A stretch of 64,000 nt of DNA. Source: Flavisolibacter longurius (GTDB lineage Bacteria; Bacteroidota; Bacteroidia; Chitinophagales; Chitinophagaceae). The position numbers and the translations under genes were made by a program. Location: positions 186,001 through 250,000 of the forward strand of contig JABUMY010000001.1 in assembly GCA_013327885.1 (NCBI GenBank), given 5' to 3'. Under the pieces are notes generated by a model. That model saw only the letters and a list, made by a program, of their open reading frames with translations. It ran no database searches and was not told where the DNA came from. Positions within the stretch are counted from its first letter, which is position 1. Each line of letters begins with the position of its first letter. Shown piece by piece: positions 16,129 through 23,950 of this stretch.

Positions 16129-18156
16129 TTACCAAATACGAATACGCTTGTCCGGTGCCACAAAGAGCTTGTCGCCGGGTTGCACATTAAAGGCTGTGTA
16201 CCAGGCATCGATGTTCACCACGGCGCCGTTGGTGCGGTAAATGCCGGGAGAATGTGAGTCAGTCAGCACTTGCTGGGCCTGGGCTTCGGGCAGCATGTTG
16301 ATGCGCCAGATCTGTGCCCAGCTCAGGAAAAACCGCTGCGCCGGCGAAAAGCCATCGATCTTTTTGCCTTCGCGGAACTGCTTTGTTTTGGTGAAGGCAT
16401 CGTAAGCAATGCTCAGTCCGCCAATGTCGGCAATGTTTTCTCCCAGGGTCAGTCGGCCATTTACATGCAATGTATCCAACACCGTATAGGCGTTATACTG
16501 GTTCACCACTTGGTCGGCCTTTGCCTTGAACTTGGCCTGATCGTCTTTGCTCCACCAGTTCTCCAGGTTGCCGCTGGCGGCGTACTGGGCGCCCTGGTCG
16601 TCAAAGCCATGTGTCATTTCATGACCGATCACGGCGCCAATGCCGCCGTAAATGAGGGCATCGTCGGCACCAAAATCAAAGAAAGGAAATTGCAGAATGC
16701 CGGCTGGGAAGGCGATCTCGTTGTTTACCGGGTTGTAGTAGGCATTGATGGTAGGCGGTGTCATGCCCCATTCGGTTTTGTCAACAGGTTTGCCGAGGCG
16801 GGCTGTCATGTAATTGTAGCTCCAAACCGAGGTGCTGCGCAGGTTGCCAACAAAATCATCAGGAGAGATGCTTACACCTTGGTAGTCTTTCCACACATCA
16901 GGATAAGCAATCTTTTTGCTGAAGGCATTGAGCTTTTGCAGGGCCTTTTGCTTGGTAGCGGCACTCATCCAGTCCAGCTTTTTAATGCGGTCGGCAAAAG
17001 TTAGCTGCAGGTTGTTCACCATTTCCACCATCCGGGTTTTGGCTTCGCCTTTAAAATATTTCTGTACGTACAATTGCCCCAGCACATCGCCCAGGCGCTG
17101 GTCAATGAGGCTGCTCACTCGTTGCCAGCGGGGTGTTTGCTCTTTCTGGCCGGTGAGCACCTGCGACAGGCGGAAATCTTCTGCCACAAAAGCCTTGCTC
17201 AGGTAAGGCGCGGCGTTGCGCAAAACATTCCAGCGCAGGTAGGCTTTCCAGTCCTGCAGGGGAAGCGCTGCCAGCAGAATATCGGCTGTTTTCAGGAAGG
17301 AAGGATTGGTTACCAAGATGCTGTCCACCGACTTGATATTCATGGCGCCGAGCAGCGAGGCCCAGTCCATTCCCGTGGTTTGTGCCGACAGGTCCTTTAC
17401 AGCGAATTTGTTGTAAGTTTTATACGGGTCCCGCATTTCCACGCGGCTCATCTGGGCTTTGGCCAGCGCGGTTTCAATCCGCAGGATGGCATCGGCGCTG
17501 TAGGCAGCCGTAGCTCCATTTTCGCCCACCAGGGCAAACATACGTTCGAGGTGATCGCGGTAGGCTTTGCGGATGGTGCTGCTGCGGGCATTGGTCTTCA
17601 GGTAATAATCGCGGTCGGGAAGCGAGGTGCCGCCTTGTCCCAACTGCACAACGTACTGGGTCACGTTCTTCCGGTCCTGCGCCACAAACATCCCAAACAG
17701 GGGAGAGGCAATTCCCTTGGTGCGGAGGGCGGCTACTTCGGCAACTACCTGCTGCTTGTCGGTTATAGCAGCCAGGCGGTCCAGTTCGGGTTTGATGGGC
17801 GTATAGCCGCGGGCTTCAATGGCGGTGGAGTCCATGCCGCTGCGGTAAAAATCACCGATCAGCCGCGTCAGCCGGTCGGCTTTGTTGCTTTTAACTGCTT
17901 CTTCCAGCAGGGTTCGCAGGCGCTGCGAACTTTCTTCCCGCAAAACATTAAAAGAGCCCCAGCTTGTTTTTGCCGCCGGGATGGCATTCTTTTTCAGCCA
18001 GCCACCGTTGGCGTACTGGTAAAAATTGTCGCCGGGTTTTACCGATTGGTCCATGTTGGCCGGATCGATGTACTTAGGCTTCTTTTCGTTGGGGGCAAAC
18101 GCAAGCACACCGGTGGCCACCGCCCCAACCAAAACAGCTTTGGACAAGGTTCTCAT
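16129..18156 (-). CDS. M13 family zinc metallopeptidase
   Basis: An exported neprilysin/PepO-like endopeptidase of about 675 residues. The zinc motif is HEMTH in IGHEMTHGFDDQGAQ and the third ligand lies in GENIADIGG. The substrate-binding NAYYNP block precedes it. The start at 18156 (MRTLSKAVLVGAVATGVLAFAPN) gives a clean signal peptide; an ATG at 18180 adds eight residues and weakens it. The mature start, DPANMDQSVKPGDNFYQYANGGW-like, is the standard M13 N-domain. The family cuts short peptides in the periplasm, which fits the nearby peptide transporters, though this link is inference. It is monocistronic with its own terminator. Confidence 0.94.
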   Translation of the reverse strand: MRTLSKAVLVGAVATGVLAFAPNEKKPKYIDPANMDQSVKPGDNFYQYANGGWLKKNAIPAAKTSWGSFNVLREESSQRLRTLLEEAVKSNKADRLTRLIGDFYRSGMDSTAIEARGYTPIKPELDRLAAITDKQQVVAEVAALRTKGIASPLFGMFVAQDRKNVTQYVVQLGQGGTSLPDRDYYLKTNARSSTIRKAYRDHLERMFALVGENGATAAYSADAILRIETALAKAQMSRVEMRDPYKTYNKFAVKDLSAQTTGMDWASLLGAMNIKSVDSILVTNPSFLKTADILLAALPLQDWKAYLRWNVLRNAAPYLSKAFVAEDFRLSQVLTGQKEQTPRWQRVSSLIDQRLGDVLGQLYVQKYFKGEAKTRMVEMVNNLQLTFADRIKKLDWMSAATKQKALQKLNAFSKKIAYPDVWKDYQGVSISPDDFVGNLRSTSVWSYNYMTARLGKPVDKTEWGMTPPTINAYYNPVNNEIAFPAGILQFPFFDFGADDALIYGGIGAVIGHEMTHGFDDQGAQYAASGNLENWWSKDDQAKFKAKADQVVNQYNAYTVLDTLHVNGRLTLGENIADIGGLSIAYDAFTKTKQFREGKKIDGFSPAQRFFLSWAQIWRINMLPEAQAQQVLTDSHSPGIYRTNGAVVNIDAWYTAFNVQPGDKLFVAPDKRIRIW

Positions 18157-18279
18157 GTGTTCTAAGATTTTTAGGGTCACGAATTTACGATGCGGGGAAA
18201 TGAAAAAAAGGCTAAATGATTAGTGGCCGGTGCCGGTGCAGGAGCACAATGGCTCCGCCCGGCACCGGCCATGTTGTTT

Positions 18280-19038
18280 TTACTTCTTGATGAAAAGGAG
18301 GGAAAAGGGCTTTTCCGACGGTGTTACTGTTCGCAGAAAATAGGTTCCTGCCGGCAGTGCCGTTGTGGACAGGGTAAACATGTTGCCGCCTTTGGACAGT
18401 ACCCGTTGGTGTTGTTGCACCAACCGGCCGTTAACATCCAGCAGATGAATGGCAACCGGGCCGCCATTGATTACCGTTATCACCACCTGCAGCTCGTTTT
18501 GCACCGGGTTTGGAAATATTTCCAGCCCTTCGCTTTTGCTGTAGCCTTTTACCGCTACATTTTTTGAGTAGCTGTATTTTCCGTCCCTGTCCAACTGCTT
18601 GATACGATAATAAGAAATGCCTGAAAAATCATTGGCATCCGGAAATTCGTAGCTGAAAGAACCATTGGTTTCACCCGTTGCAGGCACAAAACCGGTCTTT
18701 TCGAACTGGGTAGCATTGCCGAGCGACCGCTCTACTTCATACCCGGTCATATTCATTTCGTTGGCGGTTTCCCATTTTACCACCACCCTTGTTTCGCTTT
18801 TTCGTTCGGCTTTCAGCGACAGGAATTTTGCGGGTAAGGGTGAACAAAGCAGGTTACAGCCCGACGTGGTTCCCATCGCCCTGGCAAAAATGCTGGGCTG
18901 TACCGTTCTTTGAACGGCAGGCTTTCGAAAGATCGAATCTTTTGCATAGCTAACCCGGTGGCGTTGGGGCGGCCTGTTTACCTGTGCGCTTGTTTCGGCC
19001 AGGCAGAAAAGGGCCATAACTGTCAATACCAATCGCAT
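18280..19038 (-). CDS. Secreted protein with T9SS type A sorting domain
   Basis: A 252-residue exported protein. The N-terminus MRLVLTVMALFCLAETSAQ is a signal peptide. Residues about 70-165 form a fibronectin-III-like segment (LKAERKSETRVVVKWETANE, SYYRIKQLDRDG). Residues about 175-252 are a type IX secretion sorting domain with IFPNPVQNELQV, LLDVNGRLV and LPAGTYFLR. T9SS cargo is moved across the outer membrane and often attached to the surface. There is no catalytic domain, so it is likely an adhesive or structural surface protein. It follows the Hcp-like gene by 17 bases on the same strand, suggesting co-transcription. Confidence 0.88.
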   Translation of the reverse strand: MRLVLTVMALFCLAETSAQVNRPPQRHRVSYAKDSIFRKPAVQRTVQPSIFARAMGTTSGCNLLCSPLPAKFLSLKAERKSETRVVVKWETANEMNMTGYEVERSLGNATQFEKTGFVPATGETNGSFSYEFPDANDFSGISYYRIKQLDRDGKYSYSKNVAVKGYSKSEGLEIFPNPVQNELQVVITVINGGPVAIHLLDVNGRLVQQHQRVLSKGGNMFTLSTTALPAGTYFLRTVTPSEKPFSLLFIKK

Positions 19039-19055
19039 AAAAATGGTTTAACCGG

Positions 19056-19607
19056 TTAGAAAATCCATTCGGTGTTCTTGGTGCGGTCCCAGCCAAATTT
19101 TACTGCCGGTAACGGCCTGCCATCCGGCCCGGGTTGAGTATATGTCCAACCAATCTTTTGTGGTTCAAATTCAAGCTGGATCGTACTCCTTTCGCTTTCA
19201 CTTCCTGATTCATTGATGCTGACCACATTCACGCCATCCAGGCGAATGGAGTAATAGGTTTGCTGTTTACCCATATCCCCGTTCCTGGTAAAGAAAATTT
19301 CTACTCTGGTTAATGGCGTTCCTTTATACATGTGCCTGCGCAGCGGGTTGAGCGATTTGTCGAGACGAACAGTAAAGAAAAAATTACCGGTATTGGCCAC
19401 GCAGCCTTCTTTGGTTCCGCCGGCACAGGCCGCTGAACTGGCCTGTGCAAAAGAAAGACTTTCCAGGTGGTCCTTAAAACCATCCGCTACCGACTCGCCG
19501 GCAATGACGCCATCCGCGCCGGTGAGTTTAATAAACATGTTTTGAGCAGAGAGGGAAGAAGAAATTCCAAAGAAAAGAACAAGAAAGCAGGTGTAAATAA
19601 TTCGCAT
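19056..19607 (-). CDS. Secreted Hcp-like (type VI tube protein family) protein
   Basis: A 183-residue protein whose mature part resembles Hcp tube proteins. It begins MFIKLTGADGVIAGES and has VRLDKSLNPLRRHMYKGTPLTRVEIFF, a YYSIRLDGVNVVSI strand pair, and a C-terminal end GWTYTQPGPDGRPLPAVKFGWD, where canonical Hcp has Y-T-Y plus GWD. Unlike T6SS Hcp it carries an N-terminal signal peptide (MRIIYTCFLVLFFGISSSLSAQ), so it should leave the cytoplasm through Sec. No other T6SS gene is present. Hcp-like domains with signal peptides are known in bacteria lacking a T6SS, with unclear function. It is first in a two-gene unit with a T9SS cargo gene. Confidence 0.72.
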   Translation of the reverse strand: MRIIYTCFLVLFFGISSSLSAQNMFIKLTGADGVIAGESVADGFKDHLESLSFAQASSAACAGGTKEGCVANTGNFFFTVRLDKSLNPLRRHMYKGTPLTRVEIFFTRNGDMGKQQTYYSIRLDGVNVVSINESGSESERSTIQLEFEPQKIGWTYTQPGPDGRPLPAVKFGWDRTKNTEWIF

Positions 19608-19626
19608 TCGGTTTAAGTTTGAGTGA

Positions 19627-21069
19627 ATGAATAAGCAGTTGATCAGCAGGACACCAGGACGGCAAGACAGAGGATATAAGCAGGTAGTAAAGAAAGTAAA
19701 TATATATGAGATTTTATTAACGGCAGAGGTTGTTTCGAAAAAACTACGCTTTTACCCTTGGGGACTGGCCTTTTTGATCTTGGCAACGAGCTGTGGCACT
19801 ACCCGCAATTTGCAAAAGACAGCGCAGAAAGATCTCCTTACTACCGAAGCCCTGCAAACAGCCCACGTAGGCATCAGCATTTATGAGCCCGCCACGGGCA
19901 AATGGTGGTATAACCACCAGGACGATAAATTTTTTGTGCCCGCCAGCAATACCAAGATCGTGACGGCTTATGCGGCCATGAAATATTTGGGTGATAGCCT
20001 GGTAGCAGGTCGTTTTGCTACAGATGAAGAAGGCCATATGCGCCTCTTTCCTTCAGGTGATCCCACCTTTTTGCACCCGGAGTTTCGGTACCAGCCCCTG
20101 TTCCAGAAAATGAAAGACTTTAAAAAGATTTTATTGGCAACCGATGGTTGGCGAGACCAGCGGTGGGGTAGTGGCTGGTCGTGGAACGATTATGACGCCG
20201 CCTACATGGCTGAACGGTCGCCGTTGCCGGTTTATGGAAACATAGCCACGTTTACGCTGGTTGGAAATGTGTTGCGGACAGTCCCTTTTTCGGTGCCGAT
20301 AAGCGGTGCGCAGGCAATCGGTTACGAGCCATTGACCCGGCAGTTAAAAAACACAGCGTTTACCGTAGAAAGAGGCTTGGATGACGACACGTTTTTGCTG
20401 CGGCAGGCAACAACGAATTTTTCAAGAGCGACCATTCCCTTGCGAACCGATATTGGACTGGTGTCTTCCCTGCTGGAGGACACCCTCAAGGCCGATGTGG
20501 TGCCGTCAAGCGTTGCCCCCGGTTATGCATATTCACCCAAAAAAACAGTTATCTATTCCCAGCCAACGGATTCCCTCCTGAAACCACTCATGCATCGCTC
20601 TGATAACTTTTTTGCCGAGCAGGCCCTCCTGATGGTTAGCAACGAAGTATTGGGCTATATGAACGATGCGGCGATTATTGATACCATTCTGAAAACGGAT
20701 TTCCGTGACCTGGCCCAAAAGCCCCGCTGGGCCGATGGCTCAGGACTGAGTCGCTACAACCTGTTTACCCCGCAAAATTTTGTGGCCATCCTGGGAAAGA
20801 TCAAAGCCGAATTCGGGATGGACAGGATCCGCGAAATTTTTACTACCGGCAACGAGGGAACCCTGACCGGTTATTACAAAAGGGACAGCAGTTTTCTCCA
20901 CGCCAAAACCGGCACCCTTTCCGGTGTTGTGGCCCTCAGCGGCTACCTGACCACGGCCAGCGGCAGGGAGCTGATTTTTTCGGTGTTAGTCAACAACCAC
21001 CAGTCCACCTCCGTCCGCATCCGGCGGGCCGTGGAAGCGTTTTTGCAAAAGCTAAGACAAAACTATTGA
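19627..21069 (+). CDS. dacB: D-alanyl-D-alanine carboxypeptidase/endopeptidase (PBP4, S13)
   Basis: A class C penicillin-binding protein that trims or hydrolyses peptidoglycan cross-links. The catalytic SxxK is SNTK in VPASNTKIVTAY (about residue 106), the SxN is HRSDNFFAEQ and KTG is HAKTGTLSG (about residue 426). A lipoprotein-like signal ends in LILATSCGTT, so it is probably anchored at a membrane. The start is uncertain: an ATG at 19627 gives 33 residues before the hydrophobic segment and leaves only 19 bases to the divergent gene. No later in-frame ATG precedes the signal, so either 19627 or an alternative start codon is used. It precedes mreBCD, consistent with cell-wall elongation. Confidence 0.9.
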   Translation: MNKQLISRTPGRQDRGYKQVVKKVNIYEILLTAEVVSKKLRFYPWGLAFLILATSCGTTRNLQKTAQKDLLTTEALQTAHVGISIYEPATGKWWYNHQDDKFFVPASNTKIVTAYAAMKYLGDSLVAGRFATDEEGHMRLFPSGDPTFLHPEFRYQPLFQKMKDFKKILLATDGWRDQRWGSGWSWNDYDAAYMAERSPLPVYGNIATFTLVGNVLRTVPFSVPISGAQAIGYEPLTRQLKNTAFTVERGLDDDTFLLRQATTNFSRATIPLRTDIGLVSSLLEDTLKADVVPSSVAPGYAYSPKKTVIYSQPTDSLLKPLMHRSDNFFAEQALLMVSNEVLGYMNDAAIIDTILKTDFRDLAQKPRWADGSGLSRYNLFTPQNFVAILGKIKAEFGMDRIREIFTTGNEGTLTGYYKRDSSFLHAKTGTLSGVVALSGYLTTASGRELIFSVLVNNHQSTSVRIRRAVEAFLQKLRQNY

Positions 21070-21118
21070 CCGCAGCAGGTGCAAATCGTAAAATAGCGGC
21101 CCCCGGCTGTTTTTCTTG

Positions 21119-21149
21119 TTTGTATATCAAATCTTTTGCACCACCTTTG
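21119..21149 (+). promoter_or_regulatory. Likely mreB promoter
   Basis: TTTG (21119-21122), 19 bases, then CACCTTTG (21142-21149). This is one base from the Bacteroidota consensus TTTG-N19-TAnnTTTG. Transcription would begin about 30 bases before the mreB ATG. Confidence 0.65.
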
Positions 21150-21183
21150 CACACAATTAAAATTAAAATCCAAGAAAAGCAGT

Positions 21184-22209
21184 ATGGGACTTTTTAACTG
21201 GTTTACACAGGAGATTGCGATTGACCTGGGTACTGCAAATACGCTCATTATACACAATGATGAGGTGGTGGTGAATGAACCTTCGATTGTAGCCCTCAAC
21301 AGAAATAATCCAAAAGAAGTATTGGCCGTGGGTAAACGGGCCCTGATGATGCACGAAAAAACCCACGAAAGCATAAAAACGATCCGTCCGCTGAAAGATG
21401 GTGTGATTGCCGATTTTAACGCTGCCGAATTGATGCTGCGGGAAATGATCAAGCTGGTTTATCCAAAAAAACCCTTGTTTCCCCCCAGCTGGCGCATGAT
21501 GATCTGCATTCCGTCGAGCATTACAGAAGTGGAAAAGCGGGCCGTTCGCGACAGTGCCGAGCAGGCCGGTGCCAAAGAAGTTTACCTTATTCACGAGCCC
21601 ATGGCAGCCGCCCTGGGTATTGGCATTGATGTGGAAGAACCCGTGGGTAACATGATCATTGACATTGGCGGTGGTACCACCGGTATTACGGTGATCGCCC
21701 TTGCGGGTATTGTCTGCGACCAGTCGATCCGCATTGCCGGTGACGAATTTACCGCCGACATTATGGAAGCCCTGCGCCGTTACCACAGCTTGTTGATTGG
21801 TGAACGTACGGCCGAACAGATCAAGATCCAGATCGGTGCCGCCATGAAGGACCTTGACAATCCTCCCGATGATATTCCTGTAAACGGACGTGACCTTGTA
21901 ACCGGTATTCCCAAGCAGATCATGGTAAGCTACCAGGAGATTGCCGAAGCACTGGACAAGAGCATCTTTAAAATTGAAGAGGCCATTCTGAAAGCCCTGG
22001 AGCAAACGCCGCCCGAGCTGGCCGCCGATATTTATCGCCGTGGCCTTTACCTCACCGGTGGTGGTGCCCTGCTGAAAGGCCTGGACAAGCGCCTGAGCCA
22101 AAAGATCAAACTGCCGGTTCACGTGGCCGACGACCCGCTGAAAAGCGTGGTTCGCGGTACCGGGCTGGCCCTTAAAAATTACGACCGCTATCCGTTTGTA
22201 ATGAGATAA
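21184..22209 (+). CDS. mreB: Rod shape-determining protein MreB
   Basis: A bacterial actin of 341 residues. It forms filaments under the inner membrane that organise the elongation machinery. The start at 21184 gives MGLFNWFTQEIAIDLGTANT, where the membrane-binding N-terminus and phosphate-1 loop (DLGTANT) are standard. Phosphate-2 is IDIGGGTTGITVIAL and the adenosine motif is LTGGGALLKGLDKRL. An ATG 48 bases upstream would lie over the promoter and is rejected. It is followed by mreC after 100 bases of repeat-like DNA and then mreD. Confidence 0.97.
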   Translation: MGLFNWFTQEIAIDLGTANTLIIHNDEVVVNEPSIVALNRNNPKEVLAVGKRALMMHEKTHESIKTIRPLKDGVIADFNAAELMLREMIKLVYPKKPLFPPSWRMMICIPSSITEVEKRAVRDSAEQAGAKEVYLIHEPMAAALGIGIDVEEPVGNMIIDIGGGTTGITVIALAGIVCDQSIRIAGDEFTADIMEALRRYHSLLIGERTAEQIKIQIGAAMKDLDNPPDDIPVNGRDLVTGIPKQIMVSYQEIAEALDKSIFKIEEAILKALEQTPPELAADIYRRGLYLTGGGALLKGLDKRLSQKIKLPVHVADDPLKSVVRGTGLALKNYDRYPFVMR

Positions 22210-22212
22210 AGG

Positions 22213-22306
22213 CTTCTGGCCACTGGCTGCTAGCTTCAAGCTGGTCGTTTATACACGACCATTGCTTTCGGCCAGCAGCCAGTAGCTTGTAGCCAGTAGC
22301 TTCCTC
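22213..22306. repeat. Intergenic inverted/direct repeat between mreB and mreC
   Basis: Words such as GGCCACTGGCTGCTAGCTT on the left are partly inverted on the right (GGCCAGCAGCCAGTAGCTTG). A perfect hairpin GGTCGT-TTATAC-ACGACC lies in the middle. This kind of AGCT/GGC-word filler also occurs at 126-175. Confidence 0.55.
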
Positions 22307-22309
22307 CCC

Positions 22310-23188
22310 ATGCTTAACATCTTTGCTTTTCTTCGCCGGTATTTTACATTTATCACCTTTGTTGTGCTGCAGGCGGTTTCGCTCTGGATGCTGTTCAACT
22401 ACAACCGCTTTCACCGCGCTGCCTTTTTGGGCGTGGCTTCGGAACTGACGGGCCGCATCAACACACAGGTGGATAAGCTGGACGACTATTTTCACCAGGG
22501 CGAAGAATCGCGGCGGGTACACCGCATGAACGATTCGCTGATGAACCTTCTGCAGGCGAATTATTTTGTTCCGGATACCGGTGTGGTGGCAAAAACAGAT
22601 ACCCTTCGTTTTGATACCACCCGTGCCATTCGTCGTTACCTCTGGCGGGATGCGAAAGTAGTGTACAACACTATCAGTGCAGAGCAGAATTACATCCAGT
22701 TGAACCGCGGAAGCAACCATGGCATCAAGGATGAAATGGCGGTGCTGAGTTCAACCGGTGGTGTGGTTGGCGTGGTGGTCAACGTAAGCCCTAACTTCAG
22801 CCAGGTGATGAGCCTTTTGCATGTGCAGAACTCCGTGAGTGCGGCGCACCAGAGATCGGGTACGCTGGGCAAGGTGGAGTGGGAAGCAAAAGATCCCCGC
22901 TACGTACTGCTGAAGGGTATCTCAAAAAGTGTGGAGGTAAAAGTGGGCGACTCGGTAGTGACCAGTCGTTATTCCTATAACTTCCCACCCAATTACCTTA
23001 TTGGTACGGTGAATGAAATAACCAACGACCCGGCCACCGGTTTTTACCTGCTGAAAGTAAGGGTTGCTGTCAACTTCTCTACCCTGCAACAGGTATTTGT
23101 AGTAGAAAACCTCACACGGGAAGAACAACTAAAGCTGGCTGCCGACACGGAAAAGAAACTGGAACAACAAAAAAAAGGACAACGGTGA
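22310..23188 (+). CDS. mreC: Rod shape-determining protein MreC
   Basis: A 292-residue inner-membrane protein with one N-terminal membrane helix (FITFVVLQAVSLWMLF), a coiled-coil stretch at about residues 55-85, and a periplasmic beta domain (GSNHGIKDEMAVLSSTGGVVGVVV, VGDSVVTSRYS). It links MreB with PBP2 and RodA. The C-terminal tail is a lysine-rich helix (LAADTEKKLEQQKKGQR). Its TGA overlaps the GTG start of mreD by four bases, so the two are translationally coupled. Confidence 0.93.
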   Translation: MLNIFAFLRRYFTFITFVVLQAVSLWMLFNYNRFHRAAFLGVASELTGRINTQVDKLDDYFHQGEESRRVHRMNDSLMNLLQANYFVPDTGVVAKTDTLRFDTTRAIRRYLWRDAKVVYNTISAEQNYIQLNRGSNHGIKDEMAVLSSTGGVVGVVVNVSPNFSQVMSLLHVQNSVSAAHQRSGTLGKVEWEAKDPRYVLLKGISKSVEVKVGDSVVTSRYSYNFPPNYLIGTVNEITNDPATGFYLLKVRVAVNFSTLQQVFVVENLTREEQLKLAADTEKKLEQQKKGQR

Positions 23189-23718
23189 GCGACCTGGTAA
23201 GAAATAGTTTACGGCTGATCATGTTTTTGCTGGTGCAGGTTTTTGTACTGAACAAGATTCCTTTCCTGCACCAGTTTGTAGTGCCTTACCTCTACTTTCT
23301 TTTTATTCTCTGGCTGCCGTTTTCCATTTCCCGAACGGGGCTGCTGGTAATTGGTTTTTTCACCGGTTTGCTCCTTGATTATTTTATGTGGCAACCCGGT
23401 TTGCATGCCGCCGCCTGTGTGCTGGTAGCCTTTGTGCGGCCTTTTATCATCACCCTTTTGATTCCCAAGGACACGCAGGAGTTCAACTACCGCGAACCTT
23501 CGCCCAAAGCGATGGGCTGGGCGCCTTACAGCGTGTATGCGCTGGTAATGACCATCGTGCACCATCTTTATCTTACCCTGCTCGAGTGGCTGCAATTTGG
23601 TACCTGGCTTAGTTTCCTCATTAAGGTTGGCGCCACCACGGCCATCAGCATGTTGCTCATTTTTACCGTTGAATTGCTGTTCCCCCGCAAGGAAAAATTC
23701 AGAACCAATACGGCGTAA
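23185..23718 (+). CDS. mreD: Rod shape-determining protein MreD
   Basis: A 177-residue polytopic inner-membrane protein completing MreBCD. It starts with GTG at 23185 inside the mreC stop (GTGA overlap). About five membrane segments are visible, starting MFLLVQVFVLNKIPF; the segment LLLDYFMWQPGLHAAACVLVAFVRP is characteristic of Bacteroidota MreD. The stop TAA is followed directly by a GC-rich hairpin repeat. Confidence 0.9.
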   Translation: MSDLVRNSLRLIMFLLVQVFVLNKIPFLHQFVVPYLYFLFILWLPFSISRTGLLVIGFFTGLLLDYFMWQPGLHAAACVLVAFVRPFIITLLIPKDTQEFNYREPSPKAMGWAPYSVYALVMTIVHHLYLTLLEWLQFGTWLSFLIKVGATTAISMLLIFTVELLFPRKEKFRTNTA

Positions 23719-23755
23719 GGAAGCCTCCCCCTTCCCCTCCGGTGGAGGGGCTCAG
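23719..23755 (+). repeat. GC-rich hairpin repeat directly after the mreD stop codon
   Basis: CCTCCCCC is followed by the hairpin CCCCTCC-GGT-GGAGGGG, the same hairpin as after rodA. It starts at the base after the mreD stop. Confidence 0.75.
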
Positions 23756-23849
23756 GACTAACAAACTATTTTTTCTGCGGTCAGTTTTTATCATTTGTGC
23801 TGGATTCGAATAGTAAATGAATGTTGCCAACAAAACCAGTGTCTTCGAT

Positions 23850-23884
23850 CTGGGCCCTCCCACCGGGAGGGGCGGGGTGGGCCG
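23850..23884 (+). repeat. GC-rich hairpin repeat upstream of the Ig-like lipoprotein gene
   Basis: The hairpin CCCTCCC-ACC-GGGAGGG is followed by GGCGGGGTGGGCCG and a T-run, so it may act as a terminator for the mre operon. The loop is ACC, the complement of the GGT loop. Confidence 0.65.
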
Positions 23885-23950
23885 TTTTTTAATCTAACCT
23901 TATGACAGCCCCTCCTTTTAATCACCCGGAACGCCTTAAGTTTGTTCTCC

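Noticed and set aside
19056-19607. Evidence for a type VI secretion system
   Set aside because: Only one Hcp-like gene, with a signal peptide; no sheath, baseplate, VgrG or ClpV genes in the window.
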